Positions 1 to 6,581 of a stretch of DNA of 11,813 nucleotides are shown one piece after another. The notes below the pieces were generated by a model that saw nothing but the letters and a program-made list of their open reading frames with translations, was not told where the DNA came from and did not search any database. Each line of letters begins with the position of its first letter. The first letter of the stretch is position 1. The translations under genes were made by a program, and so were the position numbers. Source of the stretch: Deltaproteobacteria bacterium (lineage in GTDB: Bacteria > Desulfobacterota > Binatia > Binatales > Binataceae). The DNA lies in contig JAJZAG010000084.1 of the NCBI GenBank assembly GCA_021799555.1, positions 1 to 11,813 on the forward strand. Reading direction: 5' to 3'.

Positions 1-934
1 GCTTGCTTGAAGGCACGTGGCGCGCAAGCGATGGAGCGTGAGTAAAGACCGCGGCCGGCGTCGCCTCCGCCTCGGGTGCCGGCGGAGCACCTCCGATCGC
101 GGGCGCTGATGCAGCCGGCAATGCAGCAATCGTCGCTTCCGCGGCCGGTTCATTTACGATGACAGGCGGCGGCATACTTGTGACCGGGGCCGATGCGGGC
201 GCGGCGGTATCGGCCAGCGCGGGAGTGGATTCAGGCGCTGGATTACTCGCGACCGAGGGGGCGGCTTCAGGCATCGCAAGGCTTGCGGCAGATGGCGTTT
301 CAGCAGGAGCAGCTTCGGCGGCAATCGAAGGCGCCGACGCAGGCGCAGGGACACTCGCGACCGAGGGTGCGGCTTCGGGCGCCGCCAGGCTTGCCGCCGA
401 TGGCGTCTCAGCAGGAGCAGGTTCGGCGGCAATCGAAGGCGCCGATACGGGAGCGGGCTCAACCGCTACCGAGGGCGCCGCTTCGGGTTCTGGATTGCTC
501 GCTACCGAAGGCGCCGCTTCCGACGCAGGGACGGCTGCGAGCGAAGGTGCCGCTTCAGGAGCGCTCGCTTCCGCCGGCGCGGGGGTTTGCGCAGGCACCG
601 ATTCGGGAGGCGCCTCGACAGCCACCGGCGGCGCGGCGCCGTTGTCGGCACCGGGCGTGGCGGACGCGCCGGGAACACCGCCGACCACGGTTATCGAATC
701 ACCGCCCGTATCAAACTGATCTACGACGTTGGGCGCGACTACCGGCGCTGGACCCGACGGTGCTGGTCCCTCGGTGCCCGAGCGAATCGTGTCTCCAATC
801 GCAGAGCCTGCTCCGACGTCAGATCCCGAGTCGTTTTGCGCCAGCGCCGCCGACCATGGAGCAACCGCCATCGCGATCATCAAGATTGCCGCGGCGCAAG
901 ACTCACACGCAATGCGGGCAGAGCTGGTTGCCAT
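1..934 (-). CDS. Secreted Ala/Pro/Ser-rich repeat protein, 3' end beyond window (lptA position)
   Basis: An uninterrupted minus-strand frame runs from an ATG at 932-934 off the left edge: 311 codons without a stop. It starts 13 bases after the lptC stop. The first 32 residues form a plausible Sec signal peptide: a hydrophobic AAAILMIAMAVAPW stretch ending in AALA before QNDSG. Next comes a Gly/Ser/Pro region containing DQFDTGGDSITVVGG. About ten 12-residue repeats with rough consensus EAAPSVASxPAP follow, then more Ala/Pro-rich sequence to the edge. In related gene clusters lptA follows lptC, so this may be an LptA/OstA-type protein with a very long low-complexity N-terminal part, or an inserted cell-envelope protein. 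No OstA-like beta-jellyroll sequence is visible in the part present, so no function is assigned. Confidence is high that it is coding and secreted, and low on its role. Confidence 0.75.
   Translation of the reverse strand, partial: MATSSARIACESCAAAILMIAMAVAPWSAALAQNDSGSDVGAGSAIGDTIRSGTEGPAPSGPAPVVAPNVVDQFDTGGDSITVVGGVPGASATPGADNGAAPPVAVEAPPESVPAQTPAPAEASAPEAAPSLAAVPASEAAPSVASNPEPEAAPSVAVEPAPVSAPSIAAEPAPAETPSAASLAAPEAAPSVASVPAPASAPSIAAEAAPAETPSAASLAMPEAAPSVASNPAPESTPALADTAAPASAPVTSMPPPVIVNEPAAEATIAALPAASAPAIGGAPPAPEAEATPAAVFTHAPSLARHVPSSK
197..556 (-). repeat. Ten tandem 36-bp (12-codon) units, part of them duplicated as 108-bp blocks
   Basis: Within the Ala/Pro-rich gene the frame shows about ten consecutive 12-residue units, starting at 521-556 and stepping down by 36 bases to 197-232. 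Units 4-6 and 7-9 look like copies of one three-unit block: sequence from 245 recurs at 353, an offset of exactly 108. Both copies share a near-identical stretch around GCAGGAGCAG. The copies keep the reading frame and the encoded pattern (xxAPSxAxxPAP). This suggests in-frame expansion by recombination or slippage rather than a noncoding array. Confidence 0.85.
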
Positions 935-947
935 GCCCGCTTCGCGC

Positions 948-1550
948 TCAACCTTTCTTGGGCTTGGCACTGCTGTCCTTCTTGGGCTGAATCTCGGTGC
1001 GGACCTGTTGATGCAATTCGAAAATTCGTGTCTTGGGGCTGCCCGTCAACCCGATTCCGGTGACCTTGACGCCTTCACCCTCGACGGTCACCGGTCCATC
1101 GGCTTCGACGTGATCGTCGTCGGGGTCGAAGCTTGCCGTGGCGGTGCTGAGGACGAAGTCGCCGTAGCGGATGACCGTGCCGCCGCTCATCTCGGCACGA
1201 TTGATATGGTTACCCTTCATGTAGAGCAGCGCCTTTGGCGCCGTAATATGAACTTCCTTGCCGTCACTCGAAGTCATCGCGAGGTCGGCGCCAACGAGCT
1301 TGACGGCAGTACGGTCGGCGGAGTAGCTCGCATCGTTGGCGGTGAGAACCCATTGCATCTGTGCGCCCTTCATCTGGGTCCAGTGGAAATTCTTCGCGTG
1401 GAGGAGAGAGTTCGGCAGCACGGCGGCGACTTTTTCGAGAGATTGGGCGTCCTCGCGATGCCTGACCACGTAAATCGCCACAGCCAAAAGCACCGCGAGT
1501 GCGGCTGCGCCCGATACCGCCAGCAGCTTCGCGATTACCCTCAGGCTCAT
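948..1550 (-). CDS. lptC: LPS export ABC transporter periplasmic protein LptC
   Basis: LptC is the bitopic inner-membrane protein that receives LPS from LptB2FG and hands it to LptA. The product is 200 residues, close to E. coli LptC (191). It has a short basic start (MSLRVIAK), one membrane helix at about residues 9-29 and a periplasmic beta-rich domain. The C-terminal pattern ADGPVTVEGEGVKVTGIG and the run ending RIFELHQQVRTEIQPKK match the family layout. The tail is Lys-rich (KKDSSAKPKKG). I chose the ATG at 1548-1550. A TTG seven codons upstream (1569-1571) would add MDLRDCS before the charged N-terminus and looks less natural. It lies downstream of kdsA after a 133-base spacer and just before the Ala/Pro-rich secreted gene, as expected in a kds/lpt cluster. 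Confidence 0.85.
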   Translation of the reverse strand: MSLRVIAKLLAVSGAAALAVLLAVAIYVVRHREDAQSLEKVAAVLPNSLLHAKNFHWTQMKGAQMQWVLTANDASYSADRTAVKLVGADLAMTSSDGKEVHITAPKALLYMKGNHINRAEMSGGTVIRYGDFVLSTATASFDPDDDHVEADGPVTVEGEGVKVTGIGLTGSPKTRIFELHQQVRTEIQPKKDSSAKPKKG

Positions 1551-1615
1551 CGAACAATCCCGCAGGTCCAAGGTATCAAGCGGAATTTTTCAAGTAAACC
1601 AAGGTTCCATTTGAG

Positions 1616-1648
1616 CGCGTCGAGACGCGGGTGGCAAAACCCTTGCCA
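1616..1648. other. Two small inverted repeats in the kdsA-lptC spacer
   Basis: CGCGTC/GACGCG at 1616-1629 has a 2-base centre, and TGGCAA/TTGCCA at 1632-1648 has a 5-base loop. They lie side by side in the only sizeable gap (1551-1683) of the kds-lpt operon. Neither is followed by a T-run on the minus strand, so they are not convincing terminators. They could be a weak attenuator, a processing site or an operator, or have no function. Confidence 0.3.
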
Positions 1649-1683
1649 TAACTCGTGCAATGCTTTCAGAACGACAATTAGGC

Positions 1684-2526
1684 TCAGCCGCGCGGTGCGG
1701 CTTCGCGCCTGCATTCGTGAATTCGTTTGAGATCGTCGAGCAAGGCGGCGAGATCGCTTAGGCGCCAGGAGTTGGGGCCATCGCTAAGCGCGCGGTCGGG
1801 ATCTTCGTGGACTTCCATGAAGACCCCATCGATTCCGACTGCCGTCGCCGCGCGCGCCAGCGGCGCGACGAACTCGCGTTGGCCGCCGGACTTCTCACCA
1901 CCCGCGCCGGCGCCCGGAAGCTGCGCCGAGTGAGTCGCATCGAAGATCACCGGGAATCCAAAACCGCGCATGATCACGAGCGCGCGTGGGTCAGTCACCA
2001 GGTTATTGTAACCGAAACTGAAGCCGCGCTCGGTCAGCATCACGCGGCGGTTGCCGGTCTCGATGACTTTGGCGAGCGCGGCGCGCATGTCCCACGGTGC
2101 GAGAAATTGCCCCTTTTTCAAGTTGACGGCGCATCCCGAAACCGCGGCGGCGTGAATTAGATCAGTCTGGCGCGAGAGCAGTGCGGGAATCTGGAGGATA
2201 TCGACAACTTCGGCGGCGGGCTTGGCTTGCGCGGGCTCGTGAATATCGGTGAGCACGGCGACTCCCACCTCGCGCTTGACGCGCGCGAGTATCTCGAGGC
2301 CGGCGTCGAGGCCCGGACCGCGAAACGAGGTATGGCTGGTGCGGTTAGCCTTGTCGAAGGAGGCCTTGAAGACATAGGGGAAGCCTGCGCGCCGCGCGAT
2401 ATCCGAAATTGCCGCCGCGTGGCGCAGGCATGACTCCGTGTTCTCAATCACGCACGGGCCTGCGATTAGAACCAATTCAGCGCCGCCGAAGACAGCGTCG
2501 CCAACTCTGATCTGAGCGACGTTCAC
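1684..2526 (-). CDS. kdsA: 3-deoxy-D-manno-octulosonate 8-phosphate synthase, metal-dependent type
   Basis: KdsA condenses phosphoenolpyruvate with arabinose 5-phosphate to give Kdo-8-phosphate, the first committed step of Kdo synthesis in the cytosol. The product has 280 residues, the usual size of this TIM-barrel family. Visible motifs are IAGPCVIE (Cys25), KASFDKANR (Lys54, Lys59), SFRGPG, DIHEP, PALLSRQTDL, VNLKKGQFLAPW, TERGFSFGYNNL and FDATHSAQLPG. Cys25, His199, Glu238 (FMEVHEDP) and Asp249 (ALSDGPN) match the four metal ligands of the Aquifex-type enzyme. The metal-independent E. coli type has Asn at the first position (GGMNVLES), so this should be a divalent-metal enzyme. The GTG start at 2524-2526 overlaps the pyrG TGA as GTGA, implying coupled translation. 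No kdsD or kdsC follows it here. Confidence 0.95.
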   Translation of the reverse strand: MNVAQIRVGDAVFGGAELVLIAGPCVIENTESCLRHAAAISDIARRAGFPYVFKASFDKANRTSHTSFRGPGLDAGLEILARVKREVGVAVLTDIHEPAQAKPAAEVVDILQIPALLSRQTDLIHAAAVSGCAVNLKKGQFLAPWDMRAALAKVIETGNRRVMLTERGFSFGYNNLVTDPRALVIMRGFGFPVIFDATHSAQLPGAGAGGEKSGGQREFVAPLARAATAVGIDGVFMEVHEDPDRALSDGPNSWRLSDLAALLDDLKRIHECRREAAPRG

Positions 2527-4178
2527 GACGCAGATCTAAGCTCACTGACCGTCGCGCGCTTGCGCCCGCTCTGGGTGCGCCGCTCGACGGCGGCGCGAAT
2601 CAATCCGCGGAAAAGCGGATGACAATCGAGCGGCCGCGACTTCAACTCCGGATGAAACTGGCATCCGAGAAACCAGGGATGCCCCTTCAGCTCCATAATC
2701 TCGACGAGCTGCCCGTCGGGTGAAGTTCCGGTCGCGACAAGGCCAACGCTCTCAAGCTGCTCACGGTAAGAGTTGTTTACCTCATAGCGATGGCGATGGC
2801 GTTCGGAAATCCGACTGCGGCGATAGAGCGAGTAGGCGAGCGAGCCGGGCTTGACTACACACGGCCACGCGCCAAGGCGCATCGTGCCGCCTTTTTTTTC
2901 GATGTCCTTCTGGGACTCCATGATATCGATCACGGGATCGGGGGTGTTTTCGGAAATTTCGCGCGAGTTGGCGCGGCGCAGGCCGAGCAGATTGCGCGAC
3001 GCTTCGATCACCATCATGTGCAAGCCGTAGCAGATGCCGAGAATGGGCACTTGATTTTCGCGCGCAAAGCGCACCGCACGCATCTTGCCGTCGGTGCCGC
3101 GCGCACCGAAGCCGCCGGGTACGATTATCGCGTCGGCGGCGGACAGCCGCTCATCCGGATTCTGTTTCTCGAGTTCTTCGGAATCGACGTAATCGATTGC
3201 AACCTTGGCTTCGTTTGCGATTGCACCATGGGCGATCGCCTCGTGCAGGCTCTTGTAGGAATCGGCAAGGTTGACGTACTTGCCCACGATCGCGACGTTG
3301 ACCTGGGTCTTGGGGTTTTGCGCGGTCTTGACGATCCGGCGCCACTTCGAGAGGTTCGGCGCGCCAGTCCAAATGTTCAACTTCTCGCACACCCGCGCGT
3401 CGAAGCCTTCTTCGTGAAAGCGCAGCGGCACCTCGTAGATTGTGGGAACGTCCGGCGCCGCGATCACGCATCCTTCCTCGACATTGCAAAAGTGCGCGAT
3501 CTTCGCCTTGACCTTTTTGTCCAGCGGCCGATCGCATCGGCACAGCAGAAGGTCGGGTTGAATCCCGAGTCCGGTCAGCTCCTTGACGCTATGCTGTGTT
3601 GGCTTGGTTTTGAGTTCTCCGGCAGTCGGAATGTAGGGCACCAGCGTCAGGTGCACGTAAAGGACGTTCTCGCGTCCGAGATCCCATCGGAATTCCCGCA
3701 CCGCTTCGAGGAACGGCAGGCTCTCGATATCACCGACGGTACCGCCAATTTCGACGATGCAAAGATCGGCGCCTTCGGCGGCGGCCAGGATACGGCGTTT
3801 GATCTCGTCGGTGATATGGGGGATTACCTGGACGGTGGCACCAAGGTAATCGCCGCGCCGCTCTTTCTGGATAACCGTGTCATAGATCTGACCGGTAGTG
3901 CAGTTGTTGCGCCGGCTCATCGTGGTCTGCACGAAGCGTTCGTAATGGCCGAGGTCGAGGTCGGTCTCGGCGCCGTCATCGGTCACGAAGACCTCACCGT
4001 GCTGGGTCGGGTTCATCGTGCCCGGATCGACGTTGATGTAGGGATCCATCTTGAGCAACGTGACTTTGAGCCCGCGCGCTTCGAGCAGAGCGCCCAGCGA
4101 AGATGCGGCTAGCCCCTTGCCGAGTCCGGAGATCACGCCGCCGGTGACGAAAATAAATTTGGTTTTGCCGCGTTCCAC
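2523..4178 (-). CDS. pyrG: CTP synthase
   Basis: PyrG converts UTP to CTP using ATP and ammonia from glutamine. CTP is also the co-substrate of KdsB next door. The product has 551 residues (E. coli 545). The N-terminal synthetase domain (about 1-270) shows FVTGGVISGLGKG, KMDPYINVDPGTMNP, HGEVFVTDDGAETDLDLGHYERF and VEIGGTVGDIES. The class I glutamine amidotransferase domain (about 292-535) shows VPGGFGARGTDGK, nucleophile Cys383 in GICYGLH, Glu407 in NSREI, RHRHRYEVNN, and His509/Glu511 in CQFHPE. One oddity: the glutaminase motif, usually GICxGxQ, has His387 instead of Gln, with Tyr after the Cys. All three catalytic-triad residues remain. The start is GTG at 4176-4178, 11 bases after the kdsB stop, with a strong ribosome-binding site. 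Confidence 0.96.
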   Translation of the reverse strand: MERGKTKFIFVTGGVISGLGKGLAASSLGALLEARGLKVTLLKMDPYINVDPGTMNPTQHGEVFVTDDGAETDLDLGHYERFVQTTMSRRNNCTTGQIYDTVIQKERRGDYLGATVQVIPHITDEIKRRILAAAEGADLCIVEIGGTVGDIESLPFLEAVREFRWDLGRENVLYVHLTLVPYIPTAGELKTKPTQHSVKELTGLGIQPDLLLCRCDRPLDKKVKAKIAHFCNVEEGCVIAAPDVPTIYEVPLRFHEEGFDARVCEKLNIWTGAPNLSKWRRIVKTAQNPKTQVNVAIVGKYVNLADSYKSLHEAIAHGAIANEAKVAIDYVDSEELEKQNPDERLSAADAIIVPGGFGARGTDGKMRAVRFARENQVPILGICYGLHMMVIEASRNLLGLRRANSREISENTPDPVIDIMESQKDIEKKGGTMRLGAWPCVVKPGSLAYSLYRRSRISERHRHRYEVNNSYREQLESVGLVATGTSPDGQLVEIMELKGHPWFLGCQFHPELKSRPLDCHPLFRGLIRAAVERRTQSGRKRATVSELRSAS

Positions 4179-4182
4179 CTTG

Positions 4183-4190
4183 CCCTCCCC
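4183..4190 (-). promoter_or_regulatory. Ribosome-binding site of pyrG
   Basis: On the minus strand GGGGAGGG lies just upstream of the GTG at 4176-4178, with GGAG seven bases from the start codon. It overlaps the last base of the kdsB stop codon and fixes the GTG as the pyrG start. Confidence 0.75.
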
Positions 4191-4939
4191 TACGTCCGCC
4201 GTGTGGACGACGCATAAGCCCGCGCCTGCGCAAGGTCCTCGGGCGTATCAACTTCGAGCGATGGCGCCACGGAGGCGACCACGCGAATCGCGTATCCGTT
4301 TTCAAGCGCGCGCAACTGTTCGAGCTTCTCGATCCTCTCGAGAATGCCCATCGGCAGCGAAGCAAATCGCGTCAAGAAGGCCCGCCGGTAGGCGTACACG
4401 CCGATATGCCGCCGCGCCACAGCGGGAACTCCGCTTGCGTCGCGCGGATACGGAATTGACGCGCGAGAGAAATACAGCGCGTTGCCATCTGTGCCGCACA
4501 CGACCTTCACCTTCGATGGGTTCGCCCAGTCAGATTCATCGGTGATCGGCGCCGCCAGCGTCGCCATTTCTATCGATTCGTTCGCGCGCATCGTCGCAGC
4601 CAGAGCGTCGAGGTCCTCGGGCGCGATAAACGGCTGATCGCCCTGCACGCTCATAAAAATTTCGCCGGAGATCTTTGCGGCTACTTCGGCGATTCGGTCG
4701 GTCCCGCTCGGATGGTCAGGCGAGGTCAAGATCGCCTCGCCACCGGCCTGCCGCACCACAATCGCAATTCGCTCGTCGTCGGTTGCGACCACAGCGCGGT
4801 CCACGAGCTGCGCCAGCGAGGCTTGCCGCCACACCCTGACTACCATCGGCACCGCGTCGATCTCCGCCAGAGCCTTAGCTGGAAGGCGCGTGGAAGCCCA
4901 ACGCGCCGGGATGACGGCGATTACCGATGCGTCGCGCAG
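4190..4939 (-). CDS. kdsB: 3-deoxy-manno-octulosonate cytidylyltransferase (CMP-Kdo synthetase)
   Basis: KdsB activates Kdo with CTP to give CMP-Kdo for lipid A glycosylation. Family signatures in order are VIAVIPARWASTRLPAKAL (nucleotide binding), TSPDHPSGTDRIAE, SVQGDQPFI, GNALYFSRASIPYPR, HIGVYAYRR, IEKLEQLRALENGY and EVDTPEDL. The start is a problem. The frame opens at a TTG at 4979-4981 (263 residues), but that codon lies between the -10 box and the predicted transcription start and has no ribosome-binding site. The only other plausible in-frame initiator is CTG at 4937-4939, seven bases after GGAG. It gives 249 residues beginning xRDASVIAVIPAR, very like the normal KdsB N-terminus. I therefore use 4939 as the start. 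It is the first gene of the kdsB-pyrG-kdsA-lptC operon. Confidence 0.93.
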   Translation of the reverse strand: MRDASVIAVIPARWASTRLPAKALAEIDAVPMVVRVWRQASLAQLVDRAVVATDDERIAIVVRQAGGEAILTSPDHPSGTDRIAEVAAKISGEIFMSVQGDQPFIAPEDLDALAATMRANESIEMATLAAPITDESDWANPSKVKVVCGTDGNALYFSRASIPYPRDASGVPAVARRHIGVYAYRRAFLTRFASLPMGILERIEKLEQLRALENGYAIRVVASVAPSLEVDTPEDLAQARAYASSTRRT

Positions 4940-4981
4940 ATGGATTCTCCGATGTAGGGAATTAAGCGGTGCACGATCCAA

Positions 4982-5009
4982 GCTATACGGCGCGGCGGGG
5001 CGGTGTCAA
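4982..5009 (-). promoter_or_regulatory. Sigma-70-type promoter of the kdsB operon
   Basis: On the minus strand a perfect TTGACA (5004-5009) is followed after 16 bases by TATAGC (4982-4987). Transcription would begin near 4975, leaving a leader of about 36 bases that contains GGAG before the CTG at 4937-4939. Confidence 0.65.
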
Positions 5010-5155
5010 TTTCGCGCGCGCGAGTTTCCCACAAGCGCTCGGAGACGCGCCCTCGTGGTTCAATCAGCGTCGATCAGAGTGCTGATGGTCGCGGCCGCTA
5101 CGGGCGAACGGACGGTAGTAGATCCGAAATTATCAGGTCAGCCGGGTCCAGATGC

Positions 5156-5281
5156 TCACTTGCCGCGGATGCGGGTGCGGCGCATCTTGCGCAGCCGGGA
5201 TTTTGCTTGAACGGGATTGCTGCGCCGTTTGCGGGCGAGTTTGCGGTTGCGGCGATTACGCGTCTTCGAGACTGTTTTCAT
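5156..5281 (-). CDS. Very basic 41-residue protein, coupled to the carboxypeptidase gene
   Basis: The protein begins MKTVSKTRNRRNRK and ends RKMRRTRIRGK. It contains 13 Arg and 7 Lys among 41 residues and no Asp or Glu. Its ATG (5279-5281) overlaps the stop of the upstream carboxypeptidase gene as ATGA. AGGAG at 5287-5291 lies five bases before the ATG. Ideal ribosome-binding site placement plus stop-start overlap argues strongly for a real gene. The composition resembles small ribosomal or ribosome-associated proteins, or a nucleic-acid-compacting peptide. I do not recognise it as bL34, bL36, bTHX or bS21, so no function is assigned. It is the last gene of the TPR-dac operon. Downstream, before the kdsB promoter, I see no clear terminator, only ATCAGC/GCTGAT at 5063-5086 with a 12-base loop. 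Confidence 0.7.
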   Translation of the reverse strand: MKTVSKTRNRRNRKLARKRRSNPVQAKSRLRKMRRTRIRGK

Positions 5282-6513
5282 TGAGGCTCCTGGACTTTAG
5301 CCGTCCCATTGTATGCGGTCGGTCGGGGCGGATTCCAGCCGTCGGAGTAAGCCGCCACGGCGCCCGCCGCAACCGGACTGATCGCCTCGACCTCGGAAAT
5401 TTCCATTCCCTGATCTCGCGCGATCACGCGACCAAGCTTCTCGCCGGTCACTACGGGACCGGTTACGGAACCTGGCACCTGATACGAAACCTTCAATGAC
5501 CTGACTTCGTTCTTGGGCAATACAACTTTCAAGTCGTGCGCAGCGACGGGCTGAATGAATTGCCCCGATTGAAGCTGGACCTGAACCGGCAGCGTCTGAC
5601 CCGATTTCAGCAGCGAGACCGCCGTGTAGTGATCGAAGCCCCATTCGAGCAGCTTGGCGGCCTGTGCGAAACGCTGCTGATTGGAAGGCGCGCCGAGGAT
5701 TACGGCGACTAAGCGCAAGTTGCCGCGTTTAGCGGTCGCGGTCACGTTAAAGCCCGCCTGAAAGGTGAAGCCCGTCTTGAGCCCGTCGCATCCCTCGAAG
5801 TGTCCGATCAGGTGGTTGGTGTTGTGCAACATGCAGACGCCGCCATCGAACTCGGTCTGCTCGAGACTGGACCACTGCAAGAGGTTGGTAGTGAGAATGA
5901 GTTGGCGGGCGACCGTCGCCAGATCGCGGGCGGTCGTGTGATCCACATCATGCGCCGGGCGCGGCGGGAGACCATCGACGGTGTGATACTCGGTGTGGTC
6001 CATCCCGAGACCGCGTGCGCGCGCATTCATCATCAGCACGGTCGCCTCGACCGAGCCGCCGATTTTTTCGGCAATCGCAACCGCGGCGTCGTTGGCCGAC
6101 TTGATCAGCGCCGCTTTCATAAGTTCGCCAAGCGGATAGACCTGTCCTTCGACCAGCCCCAGCCGCGAACCCATCGTATGCGCCGAGCGTTCCGAAATTC
6201 TCACCGGATCACTCAGATGGACGCGACCGGCTCTGATCTGATCTTCGGCGACCAGAAGGAGCATCATTTTCGCCATCGAGGCAGGCGGCCACTCCATCTC
6301 GTCGTTTTGCGCGTAGAGGATCTTACCGCTGTCGGCGTCCTCGAGGAGCGCGCCCTTATACGGTTGTAAGGCGATCCGCTTGTGCTTTTTGACCGCGTGC
6401 TTGTGATGCCGCTTCAACGACGCGTGCGCGGGATCATGTGCCGCTGCGATCAAAAGCAGCGCAGCCGCGGCTGCCACGATGACGCGAAAGACTCTTCTCC
6501 CCCCGTCAGACAT
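5278..6513 (-). CDS. Serine-type D-Ala-D-Ala carboxypeptidase (PBP5/6 family, peptidase S11)
   Basis: This periplasmic enzyme removes the terminal D-Ala from murein pentapeptides. With the ATG at 6511-6513 the product has 411 residues. It has a signal peptide (VIVAAAAALLLIAA, cleavage after AHA at 31), then an unusual Lys/His/Arg cluster at 34-46 before the catalytic domain. The three active-site motifs are present: S79-M-A-K82, S139-A-N141 and K246-T-G248. The domain ends near residue 295. A beta-rich PBP5 C-terminal domain follows (about 300-380), then a Pro-rich tail (WNPPRPTAYNG). No obvious C-terminal amphipathic membrane anchor is seen, unlike E. coli PBP5. Alternative starts are ATG at 6549 and GTG at 6526-6528, the latter six bases after AAGAGG. 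The gene follows the TPR gene closely and overlaps the 41-residue gene, so the three probably form an operon. Confidence 0.92.
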   Translation of the reverse strand: MSDGGRRVFRVIVAAAAALLLIAAAHDPAHASLKRHHKHAVKKHKRIALQPYKGALLEDADSGKILYAQNDEMEWPPASMAKMMLLLVAEDQIRAGRVHLSDPVRISERSAHTMGSRLGLVEGQVYPLGELMKAALIKSANDAAVAIAEKIGGSVEATVLMMNARARGLGMDHTEYHTVDGLPPRPAHDVDHTTARDLATVARQLILTTNLLQWSSLEQTEFDGGVCMLHNTNHLIGHFEGCDGLKTGFTFQAGFNVTATAKRGNLRLVAVILGAPSNQQRFAQAAKLLEWGFDHYTAVSLLKSGQTLPVQVQLQSGQFIQPVAAHDLKVVLPKNEVRSLKVSYQVPGSVTGPVVTGEKLGRVIARDQGMEISEVEAISPVAAGAVAAYSDGWNPPRPTAYNGTAKVQEPQ

Positions 6514-6581
6514 CACCACCTGTTCCACCACATACCTCTTCCATCGCATCGCCGCGGGTCATCCGGTTGGTGTGCCGCGGA

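Noticed and set aside
197..556. 36-base periodicity that could suggest a CRISPR array
   Set aside because: The units are contiguous with no spacers, diverge like protein repeats and keep a reading frame.
159..719. Plus-strand Gly/Ala-rich frame with repeats
   Set aside because: It is the reverse reading of the minus-strand secreted repeat gene. The minus frame has a signal peptide, lies right behind lptC and is open for the whole 934 bases.
729..1730. Plus-strand frame of 333 codons
   Set aside because: It lies opposite lptC and its flanks and has no family features, whereas LptC is recognisable on the minus strand.
2790..4112. Long plus-strand open frame (440 codons) opposite pyrG
   Set aside because: It is the antisense shadow of pyrG, which has full family motifs and conserved catalytic residues; the opposite frame shows no recognisable domain.
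5063..5086. ATCAGC/GCTGAT inverted repeat between the 41-residue gene and kdsB
   Set aside because: The 12-base loop is large, the stem short and there is no T-run, so it is too weak to call a terminator.
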